Origin: a virus
Virus record (IMG/VR): IMGVR_UViG_3300048012_000265
Coordinates: 1-36,562 of that record
DNA length: 36,562 nucleotides
Direction: 5' to 3' (one strand)
Shown: piece after piece, positions 1 to 7,663 of the stretch
Numbering within the stretch: the stretch's first letter is position 1
Layout: each line of letters starts with the position of its first letter
The notes under the pieces: generated by a model
Seen by the model: the letters and a program-made list of their open reading frames with translations, nothing else
Database searches by the model: none
What the model was told of the DNA's origin: nothing
Translations under genes and position numbers: made by a program

Positions 1-25
1 ATGTTATCATAAATATATATTGGCT

Positions 26-56
26 AAAAAAAAACTTCCATTCGGAAGTTTTTTTT
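26..56 (-). terminator. Rho-independent terminator after tail tube gene
   Basis: An inverted repeat (AACTTCC / GGAAGTT, loop of four bases) is flanked by A-runs on one side and T-runs on the other. Read on the minus strand it forms a hairpin followed by a U tract about 25 bases beyond the tail tube stop codon. The A/T flanks make it symmetric, so it could also stop transcription coming from the other direction. Confidence 0.8.
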
Positions 57-80
57 ATTAAACTGGTTAATTTTAGATTA

Positions 81-569
81 TTATTGGAGAATTGCGTAAT
101 CGTAGGAAACGGTAAGTTCAACAGTCATGAATTCACTTGTTGACCAGTCTAATGTTCCCATGTTAGTTGCTTGACACCAAGCACCTTTGATTGTCCATTC
201 TTCAACGAGGTCACCAACAGGACCTAGTGTATTGATAACAAGGTCTTTTTTGTAGAAGTCGGCATAACCGTTTCTACCTGTTACAGATTCGTGAGAAAGA
301 CGAACCCATTCCATTGCTACCTGAGCACCACTTGGTACGATTGGATCATAAAGAGTCATTGTAATATCTTGCCACTCTGCCTTACCACCACGAATCTTGC
401 GTTTGATGTTGATGTGATCGAGAGTTTGTACTTCGATATTAAGATTAGGACGAGTAACACTTTTAATAAGGTATGCGGGTACTCCGTCCATATACATGAT
501 AAAACGATTTGCTGTTTTCGGTTCAAATGCCGTAAAAAACATTTCTTCGGTTGAAATAACTTGTGCCAT
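81..569 (-). CDS. gp19: Tail tube protein, T4 gp19-like
   Basis: At 162 aa it matches the length of T4 gp19 (163 aa), the protein whose stacked hexamers form the inner tube of the contractile tail. It opens with residues like FEPKTANRFIMYMDGVP and ends with a YDYAI-type strand, the usual pattern of phage tube proteins, and it has no signal peptide or membrane segment. GGAG lies about 9 bases before the ATG, so the start is secure. It is the last gene before a strong terminator and is separated from the sheath gene by one membrane-protein gene, whereas in T4 the sheath and tube genes are adjacent. The assignment rests on length, sequence pattern and tail-gene context. Confidence 0.92.
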   Translation of the reverse strand: MAQVISTEEMFFTAFEPKTANRFIMYMDGVPAYLIKSVTRPNLNIEVQTLDHINIKRKIRGGKAEWQDITMTLYDPIVPSGAQVAMEWVRLSHESVTGRNGYADFYKKDLVINTLGPVGDLVEEWTIKGAWCQATNMGTLDWSTSEFMTVELTVSYDYAILQ

Positions 570-610
570 TTTTAATATTCTCCAGTTTAATGTTAAATGA
601 TTATTTTTAG

Positions 611-620
611 TATAAATATT
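611..620 (-). promoter_or_regulatory. AT-rich element upstream of tail tube gene
   Basis: On the coding (minus) strand this reads AATATTTATA, about 42 bases before the tube start codon. It is one of a family of TATATTTAT-like elements found in front of many genes here. A promoter role is inferred; the AT-rich background weakens any single instance. Confidence 0.3.
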
Positions 621-688
621 GATTAAAAATCCGAAAGTTCATTTTTTCAATCAACAAATATAAATAGTTGGTAAATTAAAAAATATAT

Positions 689-1390
689 TTATTTATCTTT
701 CGTTAATTTCTGTCCAACTAATTTTGCAGAACCATATAGAACTGCTCCTATAAATTGTAAGTGTTGAGGACCTGGCCATGGAAAAGATAAACCTATAACA
801 CCAGTTGCAAATAAAGTAAGAAGTGCCATTCCTTCTGGTCCAGCAAATAATGTAGATAAAGTAAATCCTCCCCCGAGTGCCAATATCATGTCACCCATAT
901 CAAAGTCATAATCAGCATTACCGGTGAATGTCATATTCAACCAAATATAAATTAGAATACCAGCAACTGCTAATCCTGCAATTCTTTTAGTTTTAGGATG
1001 CTTTGCTAGAAATGCGTCTAAGTCTTTTAATTTGTCTTCAGTCCAACGACCTACCTTAGTGTTTGCTATATATTCACCGATTGCCTTTATGATCTGCTTA
1101 TATGCCTTAAATCCTCTTTTAACAAGATCAAACAGATGCTTCATACTAAACTTAATTTTTGCGAAGAACTTAAAAACAACTTTATTCAAAAACAATTTTA
1201 CCAAGTCTTTCATTTTGACTTTTACTATGTTTTTCAGTTCCACCAAAAATGACCAAATCTTTTTTAGTTTACCAGGGATCACAAATTCATTTAATTGCAC
1301 TTCATCTTTATCAAGTTTGTTTTCTTTTACAAATCTACAAAACTCTTTGTATTGAAGTTCATGAAGAATTTCTGTTAATGACATATCCAT
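689..1390 (-). CDS. Conserved-looking multi-helix membrane protein between sheath and tube
   Basis: A 233-aa protein with no assignable function. The first ~130 residues are basic and helical (many K and F), starting with MDMSLTEILHELQ, which resembles the capsid-targeting helices of other proteins in this window. The second half is hydrophobic, with likely membrane segments near residues 137-153, 168-184 and 187-204, the last ending in GLSFPWPGP. I have an impression of similar proteins in other marine T4-type phages, but this was not checked. There is no clear Shine-Dalgarno sequence; a TATATATTTAT element sits a few bases before the ATG and a terminator lies just upstream, so the gene probably starts a transcription unit that includes the tube gene. 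It could be an internal protein delivered into the host membrane, or an infection-stage membrane protein. Confidence 0.7.
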   Translation of the reverse strand: MDMSLTEILHELQYKEFCRFVKENKLDKDEVQLNEFVIPGKLKKIWSFLVELKNIVKVKMKDLVKLFLNKVVFKFFAKIKFSMKHLFDLVKRGFKAYKQIIKAIGEYIANTKVGRWTEDKLKDLDAFLAKHPKTKRIAGLAVAGILIYIWLNMTFTGNADYDFDMGDMILALGGGFTLSTLFAGPEGMALLTLFATGVIGLSFPWPGPQHLQFIGAVLYGSAKLVGQKLTKDK

Positions 1391-1395
1391 TTCTA

Positions 1396-1407
1396 ATAAA
1401 TATATAT
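1396..1407 (-). promoter_or_regulatory. Putative promoter element TATATATTTAT before membrane-protein gene
   Basis: The coding-strand sequence ATATATATTTAT ends 5 bases before the ATG at 1390 and lies directly after the sheath-gene terminator. The same element precedes TerL, gp13, scaffold and kinase genes. If it acts as a -10 element, transcription would begin almost at the start codon. This is inference from position and repetition. Confidence 0.4.
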
Positions 1408-1412
1408 CTACA

Positions 1413-1447
1413 CAAAAAAAACCCCTCTGCGAACAGAGGGGTTTTTA
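1413..1447 (-). terminator. Rho-independent terminator after sheath gene
   Basis: A nine-base-pair stem (ACCCCTCTG / CAGAGGGGT) with a four-base loop CGAA is followed on the minus strand by a run of eight T. It lies about 25 bases after the sheath stop codon. The GC-rich stem stands out strongly from the AT-rich surroundings. Confidence 0.9.
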
Positions 1448-1469
1448 AATTTTAGTTTCTTACACTATA

Positions 1470-4121
1470 TTATGCTTCAAAACTAGCACCAGTTGGTGTC
1501 AAGTTGAAATCAAGAATGATGAACTCAACTGCACGTGCTGGTTGCAAGAAGATTTGACCATAAAGAATGTTTCTATCAATCAAGTCAGGTGTATTGTTTG
1601 ACTCATCCATGATAACACGGAAAGCATACAAACCATGACGTTGCTGAACATTTTCCAAGTATGGATTAACAATACTAAGGAAACGGTTACGAGTTGATGC
1701 AACATTTTGTTCAAAAAGCAAGAATCTTGCGGAACTTGCAATGAACTTCTTGAGTGTAATAAGCAAACGACGTACGTTAACTCTGTCTAATGCACTTGAA
1801 CGACGTTGTAAGGTCTTTTGACCAAATGCAACGATACCTTGACCAGGAAACGCCGCAATCGGATTTACCTTACCTTCGTAAAGTGTATCTCTTTCTGCAA
1901 AGTTAAGACGATCCATTACTGCAACTGCTTGTTCAATTCCACCACGATTTAAACCGGCAGGAGCAAACCACTCAGCAGAACTTTTGTCGTTAGCCGCATA
2001 TACTGCCATCATAAGTGCTGATGGTGGATATGGTTGTAAAACGTTTGTTGCTGGATCAATGATCTTTACCCAAGGATAATATGTGGCTGCATAGTTACTA
2101 TCAATTGTAGAAACTTGTTGTACTGCATCATCCACACGACCTGGTTGATTATGAGCACTTACGCAGTCAAGGATGTAGAAACAATCTTCTCTTTGTTCGC
2201 ACAAATCAACACCACGATTGATAACTGATCTGTGTAGATCAAGTGTCAAACCAGGTGTTACAAGAAGATTGATATCGAACTCGTCTTGGTTACTAAGAGC
2301 CGCAAACGCACGTTTGTATCCCTTTGTTCCAGAACTAAATTCTCTACTACAATCAAGACCTTGAACATTTGTTTCGGAAATGTCTTTTCCTAACATAATT
2401 GGATGTGCAGGAGATTGTCCGTCAAACCCTCCTTGAAAACCAACTACAAATCTACGAAGTTTTGCTACAAGCAATTCGTCAGCAGTAGATGGATTAACAG
2501 GAATTGGATCAACTTCAGACACAGTAGTTTCTCCGTCAACTTCTTCTACATAAGAACCTGTCCATTCTAAGTCTTTGGATTTATCCATGTAGAAACCTCT
2601 TCCAGCATCACCTGGGTTAGCAGGAAGTGGTTGGAAAAGTTCAGATGTATCTCTAGCAGAACGTGGAAGTTCAAGAATTCCGTCAGGTGATGTTTGATTA
2701 AACACCGCACCATTGAAGTATCTTCCTACATTTCTTGAGTATTGAGAAGCATAACTATACTTTGGTGTTCCGATGTCAATTCCACCGAGTGGTGAACGAT
2801 ATGGAGCATGACCATAAGGCATAGCATTTGCAGGTGAAGTACTTTCATAAGGCATTTCAATGCGAATCCAATTACTTGAATTTGCGTAATCACCGTAATC
2901 AACGATTTTTCCTTTTGAATCAATTGTTGTAAAACGATCACCGATTACACGTGGAAGAAATCGTGGACTCATTGGATCAAGTGTACAATTATCATAGTTC
3001 TCAATGATTTCAGGTGATTTATCGTTATCGTTAAATGAACGAACCATCAAACTAAATGAACCATAATCTGTATCTTGAATTGAACCTGGAGTTCTGATGT
3101 TATAGATGGCAATCTTAATTTCACGGTTTGCACTTGAACCCATGTTTCGTGTCCAAACCTTAAATAGATCATATCGTCTTCCACTGATTTCTTGTGACTT
3201 AAACCAAGGAGTTTCAGCAGGACGACAACTGAAAGCAGCCTCACCTGGTTTCCAAGGATCATCGTCAACTTCACCTGTTACACTATCACGTGTTTCAAAT
3301 ACCATTGCATCGTCAGTAGTATCTACTTCAATTTTATATTTTACACCAGACATGATGTTATTGAAAACGTCTTCTTGTGAATTTTGGAAATATGTGTAGA
3401 AATATGCTGGTTCTAAATTCTTCTTAGCTGCTCTACCAAAGATATTTTGAAGACTATCTGGTTCTTTTGGATCAATGTTAAAAACATAATCAGAATCAAA
3501 TTCATCTTTTAAACTTTGAATAGTCTCAATAACTTCACCTGTAAACTCGTCTTCGGTTCTAACCGTTTTTCTGAGGTAAAGAGTTGTTTCTAGGTTTCCT
3601 ACTGAAACCACTTCACCTGAATCAGGATCAACACTCTCTGTATCATAATACAACACGGATGTGTCGTTATCAATGCTTGAACCTTCAAAACCAGATGTAT
3701 CTGCTATACCTTCGTAAAGAGTATTTGCTAATACACCGATAACTACTTCGTCTCCAACGGAAGCTCCGAGTGATCCACTTCCAAGTGATCCACTTAAGTC
3801 TGCCGGAACGTCTGTTACTTTTGCCTTGATTACAAGTGCGTTATCTTGTTTATATCCACCCAATGCACCAACACGAACGATAGTAACAACACCTTGGTGT
3901 GTTAAATACTCACGTGCTGTGAATGGTTGATAATATTTTCCTTCTGGTACACCGAATAAATCTTCTAATTCTGCGTGACTTCTCACGATAGTTGGGGCAT
4001 ATGCAGGTCCTCTTGAGAATGGACCTACAACCGCACCACCAATCTGTGAAATGCCTTGCGTTAAAAACGTTTGGTCGATTTCGTTGGTGAAAACTGCTGG
4101 GCTTACAATTCTTTCTGCCAT
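1470..4121 (-). CDS. gp18: Contractile tail sheath protein, T4 gp18-like
   Basis: The 883-aa product carries the sheath N-terminal pattern (SPAVFTNEIDQTFLTQGI, then GPFSRGPAY) and the C-terminal tube-contacting domain (FLLFEQNVASTRNRF ... ILDFNLTPTGASF). Sheath subunits surround the gp19 tube and contract during injection. T4 gp18 is 659 aa, so about 220 residues are extra; the middle (roughly residues 120-560) is the variable region in this family and probably holds additional surface domains. Codon and base composition match the neighbours. AAGGAG lies about 10 bases before the ATG. The gene follows the neck genes gp13-gp14-gp15 and a small coiled-coil gene and ends at a strong terminator. 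Confidence 0.95.
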   Translation of the reverse strand: MAERIVSPAVFTNEIDQTFLTQGISQIGGAVVGPFSRGPAYAPTIVRSHAELEDLFGVPEGKYYQPFTAREYLTHQGVVTIVRVGALGGYKQDNALVIKAKVTDVPADLSGSLGSGSLGASVGDEVVIGVLANTLYEGIADTSGFEGSSIDNDTSVLYYDTESVDPDSGEVVSVGNLETTLYLRKTVRTEDEFTGEVIETIQSLKDEFDSDYVFNIDPKEPDSLQNIFGRAAKKNLEPAYFYTYFQNSQEDVFNNIMSGVKYKIEVDTTDDAMVFETRDSVTGEVDDDPWKPGEAAFSCRPAETPWFKSQEISGRRYDLFKVWTRNMGSSANREIKIAIYNIRTPGSIQDTDYGSFSLMVRSFNDNDKSPEIIENYDNCTLDPMSPRFLPRVIGDRFTTIDSKGKIVDYGDYANSSNWIRIEMPYESTSPANAMPYGHAPYRSPLGGIDIGTPKYSYASQYSRNVGRYFNGAVFNQTSPDGILELPRSARDTSELFQPLPANPGDAGRGFYMDKSKDLEWTGSYVEEVDGETTVSEVDPIPVNPSTADELLVAKLRRFVVGFQGGFDGQSPAHPIMLGKDISETNVQGLDCSREFSSGTKGYKRAFAALSNQDEFDINLLVTPGLTLDLHRSVINRGVDLCEQREDCFYILDCVSAHNQPGRVDDAVQQVSTIDSNYAATYYPWVKIIDPATNVLQPYPPSALMMAVYAANDKSSAEWFAPAGLNRGGIEQAVAVMDRLNFAERDTLYEGKVNPIAAFPGQGIVAFGQKTLQRRSSALDRVNVRRLLITLKKFIASSARFLLFEQNVASTRNRFLSIVNPYLENVQQRHGLYAFRVIMDESNNTPDLIDRNILYGQIFLQPARAVEFIILDFNLTPTGASFEA

Positions 4122-4180
4122 CTTATATAGTCTCCTTTATGGGTTATGGGTTGAAAATTTGGAAATGTTTTACTTTTAAT

Positions 4181-4219
4181 GATAAATATGTTTTGAAAAT
4201 TTCAAAATCCTATATTTAT
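4181..4219 (-). promoter_or_regulatory. AT-rich promoter-like region before sheath gene
   Basis: The coding strand has CATAAATATA (4210-4219), close to the T4 late -10 consensus TATAAATA, followed by CATATTTATC (4181-4190), which matches the TATTTAT element seen elsewhere in this window. Both lie in the 94-base gap before the sheath ATG. Either could serve the highly expressed sheath gene; which one does cannot be told by reading. Confidence 0.35.
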
Positions 4220-4503
4220 GAATTATTTTCTGATTTAGTGTAAACACCAGTTTCAAGGTCTATTTCACCTTGTCCATATTTTCTTGATATTCTTTCTTTA
4301 AAATTAGTTTCTTTTTTCTGAGTTTCTTCGTATGAGGAGTAACATTCTTTTTCCATTTTTAAAATAGATTCTTCTTCTTTTTTAAGTGAATCTCTGCGGA
4401 TGCTAACCTGACCCAATCCTATCAAAATATCCTGATACTCATTATTTAACGCCAAAATCTCAGCTAGCTCGTCACTAGTTAATTTTACTTGGTTTTTTTT
4501 CAT
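4216..4503 (-). CDS. Small coiled-coil protein of unknown function
   Basis: A 95-aa, highly charged protein (K/E-rich, residues ~10-75 with heptad-like leucine/isoleucine spacing) with no membrane segment and no recognised domain. It begins MKKNQVKLTSDELAEILAL. It lies between the gp15-like tail terminator and the sheath. No Shine-Dalgarno sequence is visible, but the ATG is the only good start and the reading frame is open throughout. A chaperone or tail-assembly helper would fit the position, but that is only inferred from the neighbours. Confidence 0.6.
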   Translation of the reverse strand: MKKNQVKLTSDELAEILALNNEYQDILIGLGQVSIRRDSLKKEEESILKMEKECYSSYEETQKKETNFKERISRKYGQGEIDLETGVYTKSENNS

Positions 4504-4535
4504 TGATAAAATAATACAATAATATAATCAAAAAA

Positions 4536-5762
4536 TCAAGTTATATATTTTATTTTAATTATTTCAACAGTATGTTCGTGTGTAGATATTTCTATTTTTT
4601 TATTACCCACTTGAATTTGTAGATGTTCGTCTTTAAATAATTTTGATTCAAACTCCGAATCTCTGTTCCATATTAAAAAGTCATTAGCATCATCATCTAC
4701 ATCAATTGCTATCTCAAATTTATTTTGGTCAATGAATATATTATAGTATTCTTCGTCATTCCATATTCTTATCTCAGTTTCGTCTCCAAGATCTCCTTCA
4801 ATATACAATTCACGACTTGTTCTATTCAAAACATACTTCTTTCTATCACCAACATTTTCCAATCCATTTACTGCCTTATCAGAAATTACTTCCGTTCCAA
4901 ATATGACCTTTCTGTTTGTTAAGTTTCGTTTAGTTGTTTTTGTATTATCAAAAACTTCAGGTAATAAATAAGCATTAACAGTTAAAGAAAATGTTGTATT
5001 TACAACTCGGTCATCGTCAGTAGGTACTTCCACACTATTAGAAAAAGAATCAACCGATGCTCTAAATTTAAATCGTGAAGGATCACCCCAATAATCATTG
5101 CTTACCCAATTTATACGTTCAACAAGAGTATTCATTTGTTGTACATATTCGGTTGTCATCGTGAAATCGTAATTTAATATCACATGGTCAGGAAAAGTTA
5201 TATTATGAACTTCATATTGACGATTTGAATTTGTCAAAGAACTAAACTTATCGTACATATTTTTTTTATCGAATTTTTTAATAAAAGGAACGGATAAATA
5301 ACGATTAAAATAAACAAATGAATCATCCTTTGATACACTTGTTCGTGTAAATACTATCATTGGTTTTTGAACCTGACCCTTATTATCACGATAAACACCA
5401 TCATTCAAAATTGCACTCCATCTTTCAGGTGATGCGTGTCTTACAGGTACTGATACAATAGTTCCACCCGAATCATCGACCTGTGGGTTTATTACTTTAG
5501 TAAAATACTCATATAAAATATTGTCAATATCCATTAATGTAATTGAATAATTTTCAAATGATATTTCACCATCGTCCATTCTCATTTTGTCAGAACGATT
5601 ATCAGAATATAAGGAATCTTTTGAAACCTTTTTATTCGACATATATTTATCGTTCGTAAGTGTTGGTGGACTTGTATTTAACTTAGCCGTAAATGTATCG
5701 GAATCGTCACCTGACAATTTTCTTAATGTAATAAAAGGATTGTTTACATTACCATAGTCCAT
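4536..5762 (-). CDS. gp15: Tail terminator / sheath stabiliser, T4 gp15-like, with C-terminal extension
   Basis: The first ~285 residues follow the gp15 pattern: a strand reading VSVPVRHASPERW, a FRASVDSFSNSVEVP segment, and a final VNAYLLPEVF strand. gp15 caps the finished tail and joins it to the neck. T4 gp15 is 272 aa; this protein is 408 aa, and the extra ~120 residues at the C-terminus are acidic and beta-rich with no recognised domain. The start codon overlaps the previous stop as TAATG, so it is translationally coupled to the gp14-like gene. The neighbours gp13 and gp14 upstream and sheath downstream support the call; sequence similarity alone is modest. Confidence 0.75.
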   Translation of the reverse strand: MDYGNVNNPFITLRKLSGDDSDTFTAKLNTSPPTLTNDKYMSNKKVSKDSLYSDNRSDKMRMDDGEISFENYSITLMDIDNILYEYFTKVINPQVDDSGGTIVSVPVRHASPERWSAILNDGVYRDNKGQVQKPMIVFTRTSVSKDDSFVYFNRYLSVPFIKKFDKKNMYDKFSSLTNSNRQYEVHNITFPDHVILNYDFTMTTEYVQQMNTLVERINWVSNDYWGDPSRFKFRASVDSFSNSVEVPTDDDRVVNTTFSLTVNAYLLPEVFDNTKTTKRNLTNRKVIFGTEVISDKAVNGLENVGDRKKYVLNRTSRELYIEGDLGDETEIRIWNDEEYYNIFIDQNKFEIAIDVDDDANDFLIWNRDSEFESKLFKDEHLQIQVGNKKIEISTHEHTVEIIKIKYIT

Positions 5763-6223
5763 TACACTTCTCTGTTGGTTATGTTAAGTCTACTTTTTCT
5801 GCTCATATGTGCATTGCACACTAAACTATAATTCTTTTCTGGTTGGCCACCTAAAAATTGATTTTCTACCACATTGCTTATCTCAAAATGTGCGTTCTCC
5901 CATTCAATAATATCCGAGACTTCTGGGTATATATTTTTTATTTCACACAATTTCTGGTGAAATCTAAACAACGTTCCTTTTTTAACATCAGGACCAAATC
6001 CTTCATAGTTCGTGCTTCGTGGGTCACTTTCTACCAAGCAATTTATTTTTACACCCTCATAATATATTTTATCAAGACTTTCACCATATAAATTTGCTTC
6101 AGTCTCGTTTGGATTGATTTTATATACAATAACATATTGCTCAATTATATCATTTAGCAATTCACCATTAAGACTATTCATTAATCTTACATCTCTTCTT
6201 GTAAAATATCTACCATACGACAT
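5762..6223 (-). CDS. gp14: Neck / head-completion protein, T4 gp14-like
   Basis: A 153-aa protein containing the gp14 hallmarks NLYGES (about residue 45), FGPDV (about 78), a PEVSDIIEWEN stretch and FEISNVVENQFLGGQP. gp14 helps form the neck that closes the filled head and receives the tail. T4 gp14 is 256 aa, so this is a compact version. The frame can be extended two codons to a TTG at 6229, but the ATG at 6223 is preferred because GGATGA lies about 8 bases before it. The stop overlaps the next start (TAATG). It sits directly between gp13-like and gp15-like genes, the same order as in T4. Confidence 0.85.
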   Translation of the reverse strand: MSYGRYFTRRDVRLMNSLNGELLNDIIEQYVIVYKINPNETEANLYGESLDKIYYEGVKINCLVESDPRSTNYEGFGPDVKKGTLFRFHQKLCEIKNIYPEVSDIIEWENAHFEISNVVENQFLGGQPEKNYSLVCNAHMSRKSRLNITNREV

Positions 6224-6229
6224 TGCCAA

Positions 6230-7570
6230 TCATCCAATATATAAATAGTTAGGTACTTTCTTTAGGTTTTCTTGTAAGTTATCAGATACCTGATTAAGTT
6301 GCTCACTTGTTGTACTGCGACTTGTTACATCTAAATCTTCTCTAAGTTCTGTAATTAATTGCTCTTTCTCGGTTTGTGCTTCTGCTCTTAAAGCATCACC
6401 ATCCAACGAAGTTTCTCCACCTGGTATTGGTATACTTTGATATTTTGCACGAATTGAACCTAACAATTCTTTACAAGTTGATAAATAGTATTTCATAATC
6501 CATCGTTTACCTACATCGTTAATTGTAGAAAAACTATGAAATTGATAAGGAACGTTACTAAAATCTGTTACTGAATCTGGTGATGATGCTATATTGCGTG
6601 TATCGCAATGTTCATTTTGGTCAGACGGTATTCCTGTTTGCACTTGATCCGAAACTACCTGTTGTGTTGTTTCTTCGGTCACTTGTGTTTGTGTTTTTGG
6701 AATTGTGTTAAAATCATCTGCATCTACATAACCTTGTACGGCTGCTATATCTCTTTCACGTTTGTATATGTAATCAAACCAAAGAGTAAAATCTTTCTCA
6801 GGAACTGGAAATATAGTTAGTTTGTTGTTTACCAATTCAAATCCATATGCACTTCTTCTTATTTGCTCATTGAATTCTATTGCCTGCAACCGCATTAAGT
6901 CTTCATTTACAGGTCTTAATAAAAATTGTGTACCGACAGGTGACATACCTGCCCAATTAAATTCACCTAATAAATTAGAATGACTCATACCTGAGTTGGA
7001 CATAGGATCATATATTTTGTTGAGTGCGGGTGGTGGAAAATGAAATACCCGTTTTACTTCAATTTGCTCAACTTTCTTTTCACCGGTTTTAGGGCAAGTG
7101 TAATATTGATCAAACAAACCCTGCAAGTCATATGTTTGCACTCCTTTTTTAACATCTAAACTTTGTTTTCTCCAATCCACATTTCCACCAACACCAACTT
7201 CTGCTCCGTATGCCTCTGAAAGTTTTAAATAAAATGGCAAAGGTTGTGTTTGTAAAACAGAAGTAGTTAAATTAACACTCGTTGATGTTCCTTTTAAACT
7301 ATATAAATTTTGTTTAATCGAGAATTGATTTATTTGAGCACTATATTCAGTTACTGCTTCTTCAAAACAGGTATAAAATTGTAAATCAATCATTTCAACA
7401 TCAACAATTGGATAACCGAGTCTTTTAGCTGCCCAGTCGGCTGCTCTTGGTGCAAATGAAACAAACTCAGCATCCGTGTCAAAAAAACCAAATGGTGTTT
7501 TTCCGACCGGCGATGTTGCTACTCCGTCCCATCGTATTCTCTCTAATTCAGTATTCTCTGTTTCATCCAT
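6230..7570 (-). CDS. gp13: Neck protein, T4 gp13-like
   Basis: A 446-aa protein. The diagnostic part is near residue 350-400: KRWIMKYYLSTCKELLGSIR followed by IPIPGGETSLDGDAL, the conserved C-terminal core of gp13 neck proteins, where a membrane-free helix is followed by a PIPGG loop. T4 gp13 is 309 aa; the extra length includes a polar, glutamine/threonine-rich linker near residues 285-330. The ATG is preceded at 4 bases by TATATTTATAGAC and by no Shine-Dalgarno sequence. A terminator after the capsid gene lies just upstream, so this gene opens the neck-tail unit gp13-gp14-gp15-coiled coil-sheath. Confidence 0.88.
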   Translation of the reverse strand: MDETENTELERIRWDGVATSPVGKTPFGFFDTDAEFVSFAPRAADWAAKRLGYPIVDVEMIDLQFYTCFEEAVTEYSAQINQFSIKQNLYSLKGTSTSVNLTTSVLQTQPLPFYLKLSEAYGAEVGVGGNVDWRKQSLDVKKGVQTYDLQGLFDQYYTCPKTGEKKVEQIEVKRVFHFPPPALNKIYDPMSNSGMSHSNLLGEFNWAGMSPVGTQFLLRPVNEDLMRLQAIEFNEQIRRSAYGFELVNNKLTIFPVPEKDFTLWFDYIYKRERDIAAVQGYVDADDFNTIPKTQTQVTEETTQQVVSDQVQTGIPSDQNEHCDTRNIASSPDSVTDFSNVPYQFHSFSTINDVGKRWIMKYYLSTCKELLGSIRAKYQSIPIPGGETSLDGDALRAEAQTEKEQLITELREDLDVTSRSTTSEQLNQVSDNLQENLKKVPNYLYIG

Positions 7571-7573
7571 GTC

Positions 7574-7583
7574 TATAAATATA
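7574..7583 (-). promoter_or_regulatory. Putative promoter element before gp13
   Basis: The coding strand reads TATATTTATA, ending 3 bases before the ATG at 7570 and lying after the capsid-gene terminator. The same element is placed likewise before TerL and the 233-aa membrane-protein gene. If it is a -10 box, the message would be nearly leaderless. Confidence 0.4.
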
Positions 7584-7610
7584 CATCACTTATAGTAATC
7601 GTTATAAAAT

Positions 7611-7640
7611 AAAAGAGGGGTTCGAAAGAACCCCTCTTAA
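7611..7640 (-). terminator. Rho-independent terminator after major capsid gene
   Basis: An 11-base-pair stem (AGAGGGGTTC with GAACCCCTCT, closed by A-T) and a GAAA/TTTC tetraloop, followed on the minus strand by TTTTATTTTAT. It lies about 25 bases after the capsid stop codon. Confidence 0.9.
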
Positions 7641-7663
7641 ATTTTGTGTTATCCCTAACAGAA

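Noticed and set aside
291-554. Plus-strand reading frames opposite the tail tube and many other genes
   Set aside because: They lie antisense to strongly supported genes, have no recognisable domains or ribosome sites, and mirror the codon pattern of the minus-strand genes. No plus-strand gene is supported anywhere in the window.
4191-4207. Palindrome TTTTGAAA/TTTCAAAA before the sheath gene
   Set aside because: All A/T apart from one C-G pair, almost no loop and no following U tract; too weak to call a terminator or operator.
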